DNA of 64,000 nt from Tricholoma matsutake (GCA_026075535.2 AP026545.1:3782001-3846000), one strand, 5' to 3'. Counted from the stretch's first letter, positions 33,696 to 44,916 are shown. Made by a program: numbers and translations. Notes: generated by a model from the letters alone, not told the origin.

Positions 33696-35781
33696 ATGTC
33701 TACCAAACCCACCACATCGACCAAGGAGATCAGGATACGAACCCCCTCCGACTTCACAGGGGACCAAACTAGAACTGCGAAGTTCTTACAAGAAGTGAAA
33801 CTCTATTTGAGAGTGAACCATGGAATCTACGACACCGACGAGAAGAAAATCATCTTTGCATTGTCCTTCATGAATGGAGGAACTGCCATGCCCTGGGCAC
33901 AGACATGAGCAGAAAAGGAAGACCTACGAACATGGTCAACCTTTGAAGTGACACTCAAGACAGCATTCACACTGATTGACAAAGCTGGCAGAGCCAGAAC
34001 TGAGATGAAAACATTGAAGCAGGGACAGGACCTGGAGGACTACATTGCACAGTTCTGAATCCTGCAAGAGAAGGTGGGAATCAACAATGACACCGCTGAT
34101 ACTCAACCCGGAAACCCAAACAAAACCCACAAAATGGCTTCACATGGTATAACACGAGTCAGAGGAAGGTTGCAAGGCCCTCTAGATGTCACCTGTCAGA
34201 CCAACCATCAAATAGTCATAAAACAACTGCTTGTCAAAGCAGTTCGAGGCTAAAAGAATGTGTTTTGAGACTTTGCAATGATTTTTGAGATGTCACGATG
34301 CTTTTCAAGATGTCACGATATTTTTCGAAGAGGTTTCAAGGAATTTCAAGTGCACAGATATGTTTGGACGCAAGATCGGGGGACTAGACGAGTAGTAGAA
34401 GTGATGAAAAGGCTAATTGAGGGAAGCAAGAGCAAAAATAGCATAATGCAAGGAACTTCGAGGAAGTTTAGCGTAAAACACCAAACTTCAAACTGAATAA
34501 GACTAAACTGTACTCTCAAATCACTGTGATCTGGGAGGAAGACGACGACTTTCTTGTTTTTCTTTGTATCTAGTACATCTTTTTATATAAAATAAAGAAA
34601 GTACCTAAAAAGGCTAGAGAACATGAGGCAAACATGTGGAAAACTCGAGGCAAAAGACAATATAAGTATATCAGAACAATAAAGCGAGCCTAGAAGGGGT
34701 GAATATAACACATGATGAAGAAATAATAAGAAAGAATAGCTAAAACTGGACTGTCCTTGTTATAAATTGAATAAAAGATCGGAAACTGCTTCAAGCAGAT
34801 TGTATGCATGCACATGTGGTCGAAATGTGTTCGATATACGCAATATAGTGTCCCATGTGTCCAGCATGCATCTGAAGATTGTTCGAACAAGAAATACTGT
34901 GTCCGATGATGTTTTTTGAGGTTCAATGTTGTTTGATTGCATTCAATACAATGCTCGCAATGCTCGACGATGTTCGATCGCGTTTGATATGATCCTCGCA
35001 ATGCTCGATGATGCTCAACAATGTTTGATTGCGTTCGATATGATCCTCGCAATGCTCAATGATGCTCGATGATGTTCGTGATGCTCAGCGATGTTCGCAA
35101 TGCTCGACAATGTTTGCAATGCTCAACAATGTTCAATCATGTTCGATACGATCCTCAATGATGTTTGACCACGTTCGACGCTTGACAATGCTTGACAATG
35201 TTTGCGCTTGGTAGACTTGGTCAGGAGTGGTCGCGCTGCTTCTGGGACCTTGTGCGAGTTATCCGATGTGATTAGAATGTGGTCAAAACAGTGAATTGGC
35301 CTTTGAGCCGAGGAGACAACCTATCACCACCCTCATTAAACTCTTCATGGATGGGCTGAACCCCAAGCTCCTCAAAAGAGTTTTCAATATGGAAACAATC
35401 CTGATGACCTTGGAAGGAATGATCAATGCTGCCTCCAAGTACAATGGACAGTGGAGGAGAGCAAAAGCCATAACAGGAAGGCTGCAGGAGGCTTTGACAA
35501 AGAAGCTACTGAGCTCTAAAGCAAAAGAGACCCCACTCAAGATCAACCAACTCTCCTATCAGGAGAGGATCGAACACATGAAGAAAAGGTTGTGCTTTGT
35601 GTGCCACCAGCCCAGACACAGAGCAACCAAACACAAGAAAGGGAAGACAAGGACCAAGCACTGGCCATCCCCAAAGAATAAAGGCAAAGAAGCCTACTTG
35701 AAGATCTGAGCAATCATAGGAGAACTCAATGAAGAAGAAAGAAAGGGAGCTCTTGCCACAATTGAGGATGAGGGTTTTTAA
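33696..35781 (+). pseudogene. gag: Gypsy Gag, interrupted by a solo LTR
   Basis: From ATG 33696 it reads RIRTPSDFTGDQTRTAKFLQ, VNHGIYDTDEKKIIFALSFM and AGRARTEMKTLKQGQDLEDY, with TGA at 33906 and about 34056, both at likely Arg codons. Ignoring the inserted LTR and one 5-bp repeat, the frame continues LIKLFMDGLNPKLLKRVF, NAASKYNGQWRRAKAITG and a C-terminal knuckle CFVCHQPRHRATKH (a CCHH variant). The last codons end at TAA 35779-35781. The product would be the capsid and nucleocapsid precursor. Confidence 0.88.
34097..35325 (-). mobile_element. Solo LTR (family B) inside gypsy gag
   Basis: TGATACTCAACCCGG…GACAACCTATC is flanked by ACCGC (34092-34096) and ACCAC (35326-35330). The one difference is a CG-to-CA change. 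Excision restores the gag frame exactly (GAC ACC GCC CTC ATT). On the minus strand it has a TATA-like TTTATATAAAAAG (about 34585). The segment 34910-35180 is built of repeated (G/C)AATGCTCGA-type units. Confidence 0.88.
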
Positions 35782-35798
35782 AGAGGTGGCCTGCCTCG

Positions 35799-37157
35799 AT
35801 GCCAGGTACCACCGAACTTTCTGTCTGCTCTGTACTACTAGCCACTTTGAAAAATCAATCTATGTGTTTAGATGTCAAAGTGGCAGGGACAAGCAGAGGA
35901 AAAGACATTGAAACCGAAGCCCTACTCGACTCAGGAGTGGGAGGGATATTCATGAGCCATGAATTTGTGGAAAGCAGTGGATTTGAATTGTGCCCCCTGG
36001 AGAAGATAATCAGAGTCAAGAACGTGGATGGAACCCCAAACAAGAGAGGGGAGATCTCCCACTATGCCAGGGGACTCTTAACAATCAATGGAAGGATTTT
36101 CCCAACGACATTCCTCATTGCAGGATTGGGAAGCAAATCAATCATCCTAGGCCTACCGTGGCTCAGAAGAATCAACCCAGTGATCGACTGGAAGATTGGA
36201 ACCTTCCAGTTCAGAATGAAGGATGAGACTTACCCAGAGTTCTCATATGGGAAAGGAAGAACCCTTATTGGGAGGGTGCAAACCGAGAAATCTGACAAAG
36301 AATGCCTATCTTGGCACCAGAGGGGAACTGAAAAGAAGAAGGACCCCCTAGACATGACAAAAGAAGAGCAACAGGCATGGTGCCAAAGGATTGTTGCCAA
36401 AGGACAAGAAAAGCTTGCCCTCAAGAAGAAGACTGCTGAGGAAGAACGGGCACAATGGAAAAGGGTGGCCACCAGAGAGCTGGAGAAACTGGCCACCAGG
36501 AAAGAAGAAGGACAACTGGCAGTAGCCTGAATAATTGCAAAAGAGAGGGAAAAACTGGACCTCAAGAAAGAAGAAAAGTGACTGGCACTGGCCCAGATAG
36601 TCACAAAAGCAAGGGAAAAGGTAGCCCTGAAAAGCAAGAAAGAAGAACTGGCAAAAGAAGAACGCCAAGAGCTATGCTGAAGAGTTGTTGCCAAGGCAAA
36701 ATTGATGGGAGGAGTCCTCCACAAAGAACCAAGAAGAAGCAAGATGCCCGTTGAGACAAGAAAAGCAATGATCAAAGAAATCGACAACAAAGAGATCACA
36801 ATCATGACTCTTCAAGATGTGGAGCCCATAGGGCCACAAGATGAAGAAGACACTGGGAAGGAAAACCCAGCACAGGCAAACCACAAACAGGCAACAGAAC
36901 AGGCAACAGAACAGGCAACAGAACAACCAAAAGAGACACCCAAACTAAAGATCAAAGATGACAAGCTACTGGTCACCTACATCTGAGGAGAACCTGTCAT
37001 TGGAATATTTGAACCAGCTAAGACACCACTGACAGAGGAGTATGACAAGCCAAGATATGGATATTCTCAGATGACGAAGACAATCTCTTGGATTGTAAAG
37101 GCAAAAGGATCACCATGATATGCTTATGGACAAAATATCTGGATCAGGGCAAAAACA
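35799..37157 (+). pseudogene. pol: Gypsy protease and charged linker
   Basis: The frame reads NQSMCLDVKVAG, the protease active site LLDSGVGGIFMSHEFV (DSGV in place of DSGA), NVDGTPNKRGEISHYARGLL and SKSIILGLPWLRRINPVIDW. From about 36380 to 36700 a Lys/Glu-rich segment repeats a unit like IVAKGQEKLALKKK four to five times and probably forms a coiled coil. Four QATE repeats follow at 36887-36925. TGA codons at about 36528, 36580 and 36678 and at 36984-36986 (before GEPVIGIFEP) break the frame. Most fit former CGA codons. Confidence 0.85.
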
Positions 37158-38473
37158 TTGGTCTCACAACACCTGACACACAAGAAGGAAGGAGACCCTG
37201 AACAAAAGACCCTCGATGAACTACTCCCTGAACAGTACAAGGAGTACCAACAGATATTCGAAAAGGAAGCATTGGAGAGATTCCCAGAATCAAGACCCTG
37301 GGATCATGCGATCAAACTGAAAATGGACTTTATGGCAAAGGATTGCAGGGTTTACCCGTTGTCACCAGCAGAACAAAAGAAACTCGATGAGTTTCTCGAC
37401 AAAAGCCTGCAGAAAGGATACATTCAACCATTGAAATTGCCCATGGCATCGCCATTCTTCTTCATTGCGAAGAAGGACTCAGACGTGCTATGGCCCTGCC
37501 AAGATTACAGGTACTTGAATAACAGAACAATCAAGAACACCTACCTGCTGCCGCTGGTAGGAGACCTGTTGGACAAACTGAGAGGGGCAAAATGGTTTAC
37601 AAAATTGGACATCCAATGGGGATATCACAATGTCAGAATCAAGGATGGAGATCAATGGAAGGCAGCCTTCAAGACAAACTGAGGGTTGTTTGAACCAATG
37701 GTGATGTTCTTTGGATTATGCAACTCACCGGCGACCTTCCAGGCAATGATGAACAAGATATTCCATGACATGATTGGAGAGGGATGGCTCATGATTTACA
37801 TGGACGACATCCTGATATTCTCCAAGGATCAGAACAAACACCAGGAAAGGACAAAGAGGGTATTGCAAAGACTGGCAGAGAATGACCTATACTTGAAACT
37901 GGAGAAATGCAAATTCAATGTCCATGAGGTGGAATTCTTGGGTCTGATCATCCAACCCAACAAAATTGCCATGGACAACATGAAACTGGCAGGTATACAG
38001 GATTGGCCAACCCTGACAAATGTACAGTCAGATCCTTTCTGGGATTCAGGAACTTCTACAGGAAGTTTATTGGACATTTTGTGGAGACAAGCAGACCGCT
38101 TAATGAACTGACAAAGAAGAACAAAACGTTCAACTGGACAACAGAATGTGAACAGGCCTTTCAAATGCTGAAAAGGAAATTTGCAGAAGCACTGGTACTG
38201 CTGATGCCAGACCCAACAAAGCCATTCATGATCGAATCAGATGCCTCAAAACATGTGACAGGAGGAGTGCTGAGACAAAGGGATATGAATGGGGACTGGC
38301 ATCCATGCGGATACATATCACATGCGCTAACACCAATGGAACAGAACTATGAGATTTACAACAGGGAGCTACTAGCAATAATACAATCACTAGAGACCTG
38401 GAGACACTACCTACTGGGTTCAGAACACCCAGTGGTAATCCTGTCAGACCACAAGAACTTGATGTACTTCTGA
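37158..38473 (+). pseudogene. pol: Gypsy reverse transcriptase and RNase H
   Basis: It shows [60 protein letters not shown] and [20 protein letters not shown], then TGA (37680-37682) at the Arg of TNRGLFEP. MFFGLCNSPATFQAMMNKIF and the catalytic IYMDDILIFS follow. A small deletion near 38028 shifts the frame, and RNase H continues with [36 protein letters not shown] and [20 protein letters not shown]. It stops at TGA 38471, where relatives have YFRTAQ. Confidence 0.92.
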
Positions 38474-40111
38474 ACGGCACAGAAACTGAACAGATGACAG
38501 GCAAGATGGAGCCTATTCCTATCAGAATTCGACTTGCAAATCATCCACATGCCTGGATCACAGATGGTAAAGAGCGATGCATTATCATGGAGAGTGGATC
38601 ACATACTGGAAGAAGACAATGATAATGAAGACGTCACAATGCTGCCAGAAACAGTATTCATGAAATTCATTGATACCAAAATGCATGACTTACTTGCAGG
38701 GAGTATCATGAAAGATGACCTGGTGAAAAGCGCAATCGAGGTGCTAAAGACCAAGGGAATGCCGCCAATAAAGTTGGCATTGGAAGACTGGAAGATAGAA
38801 GACAGCCTTCTATTCTTCTGAGACAGGTGCTATGTCCCAGACAACAGAGATCTACGAAAGAAGCTGGTGCAAAAGTACCACAAAGGAGTGACCAGCAGAC
38901 ACCTGGGACAATGGCAAACAACCAAAATGATCAGGAGAGACTACTGGTGGCTGGGGATGATGATGTACATCAAGAACTACATTGCTGGATGCACAATATG
39001 CCAGCAGATGAAGGTCAACATGCACCCAACAAACCCCCTGCTACAACCGATCAAATCTGAAGTGACAAGACCATTCACGATGGTGATGACAGATTTCATA
39101 ACCAACCTACCAGAGTCTGATGGTTATGATGCACTCATGGTTGTGGTAGACCATGGGCTTACAAAGGGGGTAATTTTTATCCCTTGCAGAAAAACTGTAG
39201 ATGCATTGGGAGTGACCACCCTCTACCTAGACAATGTCTACAAACGATTTGGCCTCCCAGACAAGATCATCTCTGACAGAGATCCCAGATTTGCCTCGCA
39301 GCTCTTCCAGGAACTAGAAAGATTGCTTGGAATCAAGCTGGTGATGAGCATGGCATACCATCCCCAGACCGATGGGGAGACAGAATGGGTGAATCAAGAT
39401 GTGGAAGTGTACCTATGGATCTTCTGCTCAAACAATCAGGAGAATTGGAAGCACCTCCTCCCAACTGTGGAGTTCACGCACAACCAGAGAATGCACTCCA
39501 TACAGAACAACTCCCCGTTCTACCTCATGATGGGCTATGAGCCCAAGGTGATCCCACTCCCATACCTGAAAACAAACATACTGGCCATAGAGAAGTAAAT
39601 TGTCACACTGCAATGGGCCCAAGATGAAGCAAAGGCAACTCATGAGTTAGCCAGACAAATGATGGCGGAAAGAACAACAAGGCACTTCACCCCATTCAAA
39701 GAAGGAGACAGAGTGTAGCTAGAAGCGAAGAACCTCAGAATGACTCACACAACAAAGAAGCTCGCACCAAAAAGAGAAGGACCATTCTCTATCAAGAAGG
39801 TCCTGAGCCCACTCTCCTATCGACTGAAGTTGCCAGAACAGTGGAAAATACACCTGGTATTCCACATGGCACTTCTTTCCCCATACAAAGAAACCGAGAC
39901 ACATGGACCAAACTTCCCAGAACCACTGCCCAACCTGATAGAAGGTGAATCAGAGTATGAGGTGGAAGCGATCATCAGACACAAGAAGAAAGGAAAGACC
40001 ATACACTTCCTAGTGAAGTGGGTCGGATACCTGACCTTGGAGAACTCATGGGAGCCCAAGGAAAACCTGAAACATGCCAAGACAATCCTAGGGGCATATA
40101 AACAGCGATGA
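38474..40111 (+). pseudogene. pol: Gypsy integrase with chromodomain
   Basis: After TGAs at 38471 and about 38495 it reads ARWSLFLSEFDLQIIHMPG, then TGA 38819 and RCYVPDNRDLRKKLVQK. Next come the zinc-binding HHCC region (YHKGVTSRHLGQWQTT…CTICQQMK) and the catalytic core with FTMVMTDFITNLPESDGYDA, ISDRDPRFASQLFQELERLL and MAYHPQTDGETEWVNQDVEV. A TAA at 39598 and a TAG near 39717 (W in relatives: GDRVWLEA) interrupt the tail. The chromodomain YEVEAIIRHKKKGKTIHFLV…WVGYLTLENSWEP ends pol at TGA 40109-40111. Confidence 0.92.
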
Positions 40112-40213
40112 CAGCTGTAGAAACCGAGACTGAAACACCCACCAAACTGACTACAGAAAAACCACCTCTAGAAAAGAAAAGGACGAACCCACGATGGCAT
40201 GACAAGACAAACC

Positions 40214-40513
40214 ATGCTCACTGGAATAGAGATTCTTGCCATCGTCATTGGCACAATCCTAGCTGTTGTGACAGCCCTTACCTTTGCATTCTGCCTTTAT
40301 GCAATCTTTTGACCAAGCCTTGAACCCCTGATTACAGACATCAAATTCTCCATTTTACAACGCCCTATGGAGAACCCCCTTTCTAATGACACCACCAACT
40401 CATTGACACCACTGCCTGAGGCAGCACGAACAAGAAGAATCCGATCATGGTCCAAGTTCAGACATGATTTATTCCTCCATCACACCCCACGACCCCCCCC
40501 ACCTCCTGATTAG
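40214..40513 (+). CDS. Putative third frame of the gypsy element, small membrane protein
   Basis: The frame opens at ATG 40214 with MLTGIEILAIVIGTILAVVT followed by ALTFAFCLYAIF, a clear single membrane-spanning segment of about 25 residues. One TGA (40310-40312) interrupts it, and it then runs 66 further codons to TAG 40511-40513. These include RPMENPLSNDTTNSLTPLPE, a basic stretch RTRRIRSWSKFRHD and a PRPPPPPD end. It lies about 100 bp after pol and about 40 bp before the polypurine tract, where envelope-like or accessory genes sit in other LTR elements. The TGA fits CGA decay seen elsewhere. No homologue is known to me and chance cannot be excluded. Confidence 0.45.
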
Positions 40514-40550
40514 AGAAGAGGAAAAGATGTTGATCAAAGTCAGTGACTTC

Positions 40551-40569
40551 AAAGATAGGGAGAGGGTGA
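40551..40569 (+). promoter_or_regulatory. Polypurine tract of the gypsy element
   Basis: AAAGATAGGGAGAGGGTGA directly precedes the 3' LTR. Confidence 0.75.
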
Positions 40570-41053
40570 TGTTACAATTTTTGTTATCGTAACCCAGGAT
40601 GACCAGACATACACTGGCAAGGCCAGGTATTTCATTTTTCCTTTGCATTCAACTTGACTCATTCTGACAGGAGATGCTTTGATGCCTGACTCCCACCATT
40701 TGACATGCTGCACTGCAGCATCCCTTGACATTGGACACCTCATGCTAGGCATGAGGCTTATTGTTCTATTGTTCTTTCTATTATTACTTGACAAGGATCT
40801 TGTATTCTGATTGGACAATAGACATCTTTGAACTAGGGACTACCGTGGATGGACCTGGGTCCATCCGGGTGAATATCCATGGATGATGTACTGAAGTCCA
40901 TGGATATGGGTGGATCCATGGATCATCCATGGGTATCCATATGAATACTACTATTTTTTATGCTCTCAAATGCTCTAATATATGTACCGTGGTCTATTAA
41001 AATGTTTTAGCAAGGTCAATTACCTGCTGGAGTGCCTTGTTGGCAGTTGGCAC

Positions 41054-41436
41054 TAGTGTTGCCATGAGGGCCCATGTCTTCAAGTCAGACTTTTTTGATT
41101 GCTGTATATCTCTGTAAGTACATCATTGTAGAACATAAACTAATTGATGTGGGATACATATTTATCGCTGCTATTGACCAATCCAAAAATTTCATAAATC
41201 GGATTACTACATCTTGAGTTATTGACCAACTAAAATTCTGACTTTTTGTATATAAAAAGTCGAAATTTTAGTTGGTCAATAACTCAAGATGTAGTAATCT
41301 GATTTACATAATTTTTGGATTTGTTGATAGTGGCAATAAATATGTACCCTGTGTCGATTTGTTTACATCCTATGATGATGTGCTTGCAGAGATATACAGC
41401 AATCAAAAAGTCTGACTTGAAGTCATGGCAACACTA
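41054..41436. mobile_element. hAT-like foldback MITE nested in the hAT relic
   Basis: Ends TAGTGTTGCCATGA / TCATGGCAACACTA, long inverted arms meeting near 41260 (TTTTTGTATATAAAAAG), and a perfect 8-bp duplication GTTGGCAC (41046-41053, 41437-41444). Same end family as 29639-29982. Confidence 0.94.
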
Positions 41437-41577
41437 GTTGGCACACATGATGTTATCTATTATACTGAGTAAAGTTTGTACTTAAGACTGCTTCTTTTAA
41501 TCAGAAAATGGTTTTACACCAATAAATATTACTTTGAAATACATTTGAAATACCATAGGAATTTGTACAATTACAAT

Positions 41578-41990
41578 TCAAGTTCTCCAAAACCTGGATT
41601 CCTCATCTGTCTCTTCTACCTCATCTTCCAACTCAATCTCATCAACTTCTTTCTGAAGTCCCACCTGCTCTTCACTTCCCATTTGCTTCTGAACAATCTT
41701 AATGGTTTCTGAAAGTCCTGGATAAAGTGGAGTTTTGGCCCAAGATCCAACTGCAACTTGAGCCTTGAAGGTCTGTGGGCTGGTGTTATGCTGAAGGTGA
41801 TTGATCTCAAGCCTTCCAACTGCGAATGCATGTTCAGCATCCACTGATGATGCTAAAACAGTGTCTGAGTAGAAGCAAAAATGAGAATTATTACACTTAC
41901 CTGGTGCTGAGCAAAAATCAAGCCCCATCTTTGCTAACCGAGGTCACTGCTCAATGGCTTGATGCCAGTACTTCATGATTCCTCCAACCT
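41578..41990 (-). pseudogene. hAT transposase C-terminal dimerisation region
   Basis: Minus-strand sequence MKYWHQAIEQ…LAKMGLDFCSAP is followed by a 36-bp GT-AG intron (41865-41900), then LASSVDAEHAFAVGRLEINH and LQHNTSPQTFKAQVAVGSWA, then an acidic tail EIELEDEVEETDEE. This is the hATC block (typical pattern: LDYLSIPATSVDVERAFSRGR). A stop lies in the first exon. Confidence 0.85.
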
Positions 41991-42329
41991 CCTTGATAGT
42001 AGGTCACATGACAGTCATTTTCAAACTCGGCATGAAAAGCAGGTCAGAATGGTGTATAACAACACTTTTCAAAAGTTTCCCTTCAACATACTCTAATATG
42101 ACACTAAATATCCTGCCAGGATATCTTGATGATTCCATATTTCACACACCAATCGGATTTGATCATTCAATAAAAGTGTGAGAATGACAAAAATACAAGA
42201 GGTATATCTTGATGATGCCTTAATGGCTTTACTTGATCATTCAAAGAGAGTGCAAGAATGTCAAGAAAAAGCATGTGAAACTCAGATAAAAAAATGGTCA
42301 AAATTGTATGTACCATCACTATGTTTTAT

Positions 42330-42662
42330 ATACAGTGTCACATGACTATGCAAGGGTGATTTTCAAACTCAGCTGAAAATTGTGGTCAGAATGGTATATA
42401 ACATCACTATGTTCCATATATGGTAGGTCACATGACTACATAAGGGTGATTTTCAAACTCGGCTGAAAATTGCAGTCAGAATGGTATATAACATCACTAT
42501 GTTCTATATATGGTAGGTCACATGATCAGACGGATATCATTTTCAAACTTAGCATAAAAATCCGGTCAGAATGGTATATAACATCACTATGTTCTATATA
42601 TAGGTCACATCATACAGATGTCATTTTCAAACTCAGCACAAAAAGTTATAACATCACTATGT
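42330..42662. repeat. About 88-bp tandem repeat inside the hAT relic
   Basis: Four units begin at GTCACATGA or GTCACATCA near 42337, 42426, 42516 and 42604. They carry ATTTTCAAACTCAGC and GTATATAACATCACTATG. A diverged copy lies at 42001-42075. Confidence 0.85.
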
Positions 42663-43462
42663 GAGGGACTGAACATTTAATCACTAAGTCACCTGCAAGC
42701 TAGGACTTTGCTTGGACTCTGCTCAGATTTTGATCTGACTTTTGTCTTTACAGCTCTGAAATTTTTTTTACTAGGACTCTGCTCAGACTCTGGTAGGATT
42801 CTGCTCAGAGTCTACAGACAGCTAGGAGTCCATGCAGAGTCTGTGCGGATTATGTGGGGGACAGTAAAGTACTGTCATTCCTTACCAAGACTATACTTGT
42901 GCTAGAGGGCCATTGCATTGCATGGCAATTCTGAGTTCTGTAGGGGGCTGGGGGCTTTACCCGCTTAGAGCATACACAGCCACTATTGCAGTGGCCAGCT
43001 GGCTTTGGCTTGGTTTTTGTAGAATCAGGGCCCCACTTCTGGCCATTCTATTTCGATCAATGTTCATGGGCGAAAAAGGGGAGGGGGGTTACTAAAGGGG
43101 CCTGGCAAGATCCAAAATGGATGAGAATCAAAATAGGCCACTTTGGCAATTACCACACTAATAGATCAGATGAGACATCCAGCCAGCTCAATCAACAATA
43201 CCTTGTCTCAATAAATTGAGAACTCAGAATTACTCATTTGTTTAAATTGAATAGTAACCATCCATTCATCCATGGATATCACCCATGCAATATCCATATC
43301 CATATCCATCCATCCATATGTCATATCCATGGATGGTCACCCGGATGATGGCCATCCATGGTAGTCCCTACTCTGAACCGTATATAAGCTACAGTAATAC
43401 TGCCTGTATTCCTTAGCTTGACCTAATTCAATCAATGGTCTTAGACTCAACCAGAACACTCG

Positions 43463-43667
43463 ACAGCTTAGGAAGCCCCTAGCTGTGATAACTCGAACTC
43501 AACAGTTGGAAAGCCTCCAACTGTGATACACAAACCGACGGTCTACTCAGAAAGCCTCTGAGTACAGATAGCCATAATGACTTGAGGAAGTACCCAAGTG
43601 AAGGCCAGAAGCCCGATACACTAGGAAAGCCTCCTAGTGCAATACCGATATAGTTGAAAAGCCTCCA
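43463..43667 (+). other. Stem-loop array, 3' LTR copy
   Basis: This is the same six hairpins as 33177-33384. Here the fifth and sixth loops read AAGCC, which strengthens the loop consensus. Stems are kept. Confidence 0.85.
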
Positions 43668-43716
43668 ACTGTGACATATGAAGCCAAGGCTGAGTTAAAG
43701 ACCTATAGTCTTAACA

Positions 43717-43990
43717 ATGAGCCATGTGGACAATGAGGACTATGGTGACACAAGGAGGACAGCAAGGGGACAACAACCACCACCATCACACAGCACCCCC
43801 AACCACACACATGAGCAACTGCTTGCAGGGTGAAAATGGGGAGCAATGGGGAGGGGACAGCCAGCCACAAGGATGACAGGGTGGACAGGGACAACAACAA
43901 CAAACAAAGCAGGAAAAACAACAAACAATGGGGGGGAAATGGATGAGGACACCAGGGATGATGGGGAGTGGGCCCCTCCCTTGTGTTTTT
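43717..43990. repeat. Palindrome-rich repeat, right part of the gypsy target
   Basis: It resumes the repeat interrupted at 32725. It holds CATGAGCAACTGCTTGCAGG (43808) and GGGGAGCAATGGGGAGG-like purine tracts. Confidence 0.55.
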
Positions 43991-44908
43991 TGTGAGGGAG
44001 GTTTTCATCATTAATTAGTTTTGTCCCTGTTAATTAGTTTAATGAAAATTTTTAATATCTGTGTTGCCCCCTCATGTGTCTTCAAATAAAAAGCCTTATT
44101 GTATGTTGCTCAGGCATGTATACAGGGTGTAATTAAGTTAGTTGAGGGTTATACAACACAATACACTATGTTTAACAATGTAGAACAAAATAGAAGGGAA
44201 AAAAAGAGTTAAAACCATGGTGTATATTTGTGGTGTTGCACCTGTGGTGTTTCACAACAAATGAGTATACCTCCTCCTCACCCCTTATTGTCTTTTCTGT
44301 CTATCCTGACCATGTTTAGGGGGCATATCACATCATTTACTATAACTATCCTATCCTCTTTCAATGCCAATATTGGAAGTGAGAGGCCCAGGAGTGTAGG
44401 TAAGTGATAACCTCTCCCCCTCCCCATACAGGTGAATTGACACACAGAACCTCACTCCCAGCTCTCCCAACTTCTTACATACATCCCTCCAACTATCTAC
44501 ATACACCCTGGTGACTGTAGAGCATGTACATAGTGTTTAAAGGTCCAGTTCAATGAACTGGAAAAAAAAACCAAAACCCAACTAAACCCAACCAAATGCA
44601 ACTGAACTGTCAGTTGCAGTTGCCCAGTTTTTGGAGTGGTCAGGTTGCCAGTTGCCTCTATTTGAGAAATATTGAAAACCATTCGAAAACCGGTTGCAAT
44701 CTGTTGCAACTGGTCTTCTCATAGTACTATATATCCTACACTACTCAGGTAAACCTATGTAATGTATTTGAGAAATACAACTAATATAAACTATTTGTAC
44801 ATATATTATGGTATATGAAAGGGCAATGGGAGCCCTAGGAGCAAGAAGTACTCATTTCATGAGTGCTTATATACCATGTGGCTGCGCATGGACCATTTAG
44901 TCATGCTT
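43991..44908. other. Unassigned AT-rich stretch
   Basis: No gene recognised. 44520-44720 is unusually rich in CAGTTGC/GCAACTG words. No terminal repeats seen. Confidence 0.35.
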
Positions 44909-44916
44909 GTGCTCAC

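Larger units (their letters stand above)
40834..43370 (-). mobile_element. Degenerate hAT transposon
   Basis: The ends TAGGGACTACC and GGTAGTCCCTA are inverted. The flanking 8-bp repeats CTTTGAAC (40826-40833) and CTCTGAAC (43371-43378) fit hAT. The subterminal regions are rich in CCATGGAT/ATCCATCC. Only the transposase C-terminus remains (41578-41990). The element holds a MITE (41054-41436) and an internal tandem array (42330-42662), so it is internally deleted and inactive. Confidence 0.93.
32726..43716 (+). mobile_element. Ty3/gypsy chromovirus with nested insertions
   Basis: The LTRs (32726-33430 and 40570-43716, the latter split by a hAT element) start TGTTACAATTTT and end TCTTAACA. They are flanked by a perfect ATGAG duplication (32721-32725, 43717-43721). 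Gene order is gag, protease, reverse transcriptase, RNase H, integrase, chromodomain, then a small third frame. A solo LTR sits in gag (34097-35325). Without insertions the element is about 7.2 kb. Most stops are TGA at arginine positions, so the reading frames decayed by CpG loss. Confidence 0.95.
40570..43716 (+). repeat. 3' LTR of the gypsy element, split by a hAT insertion
   Basis: LTR sequence covers 40570-40833 and 43371-43716. The interruption 40834-43370 sits just upstream of the TATA box. The first part lacks about 120 bp present in the 5' LTR (one TGACATGCTG…GGCTTAT repeat). Confidence 0.93.
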
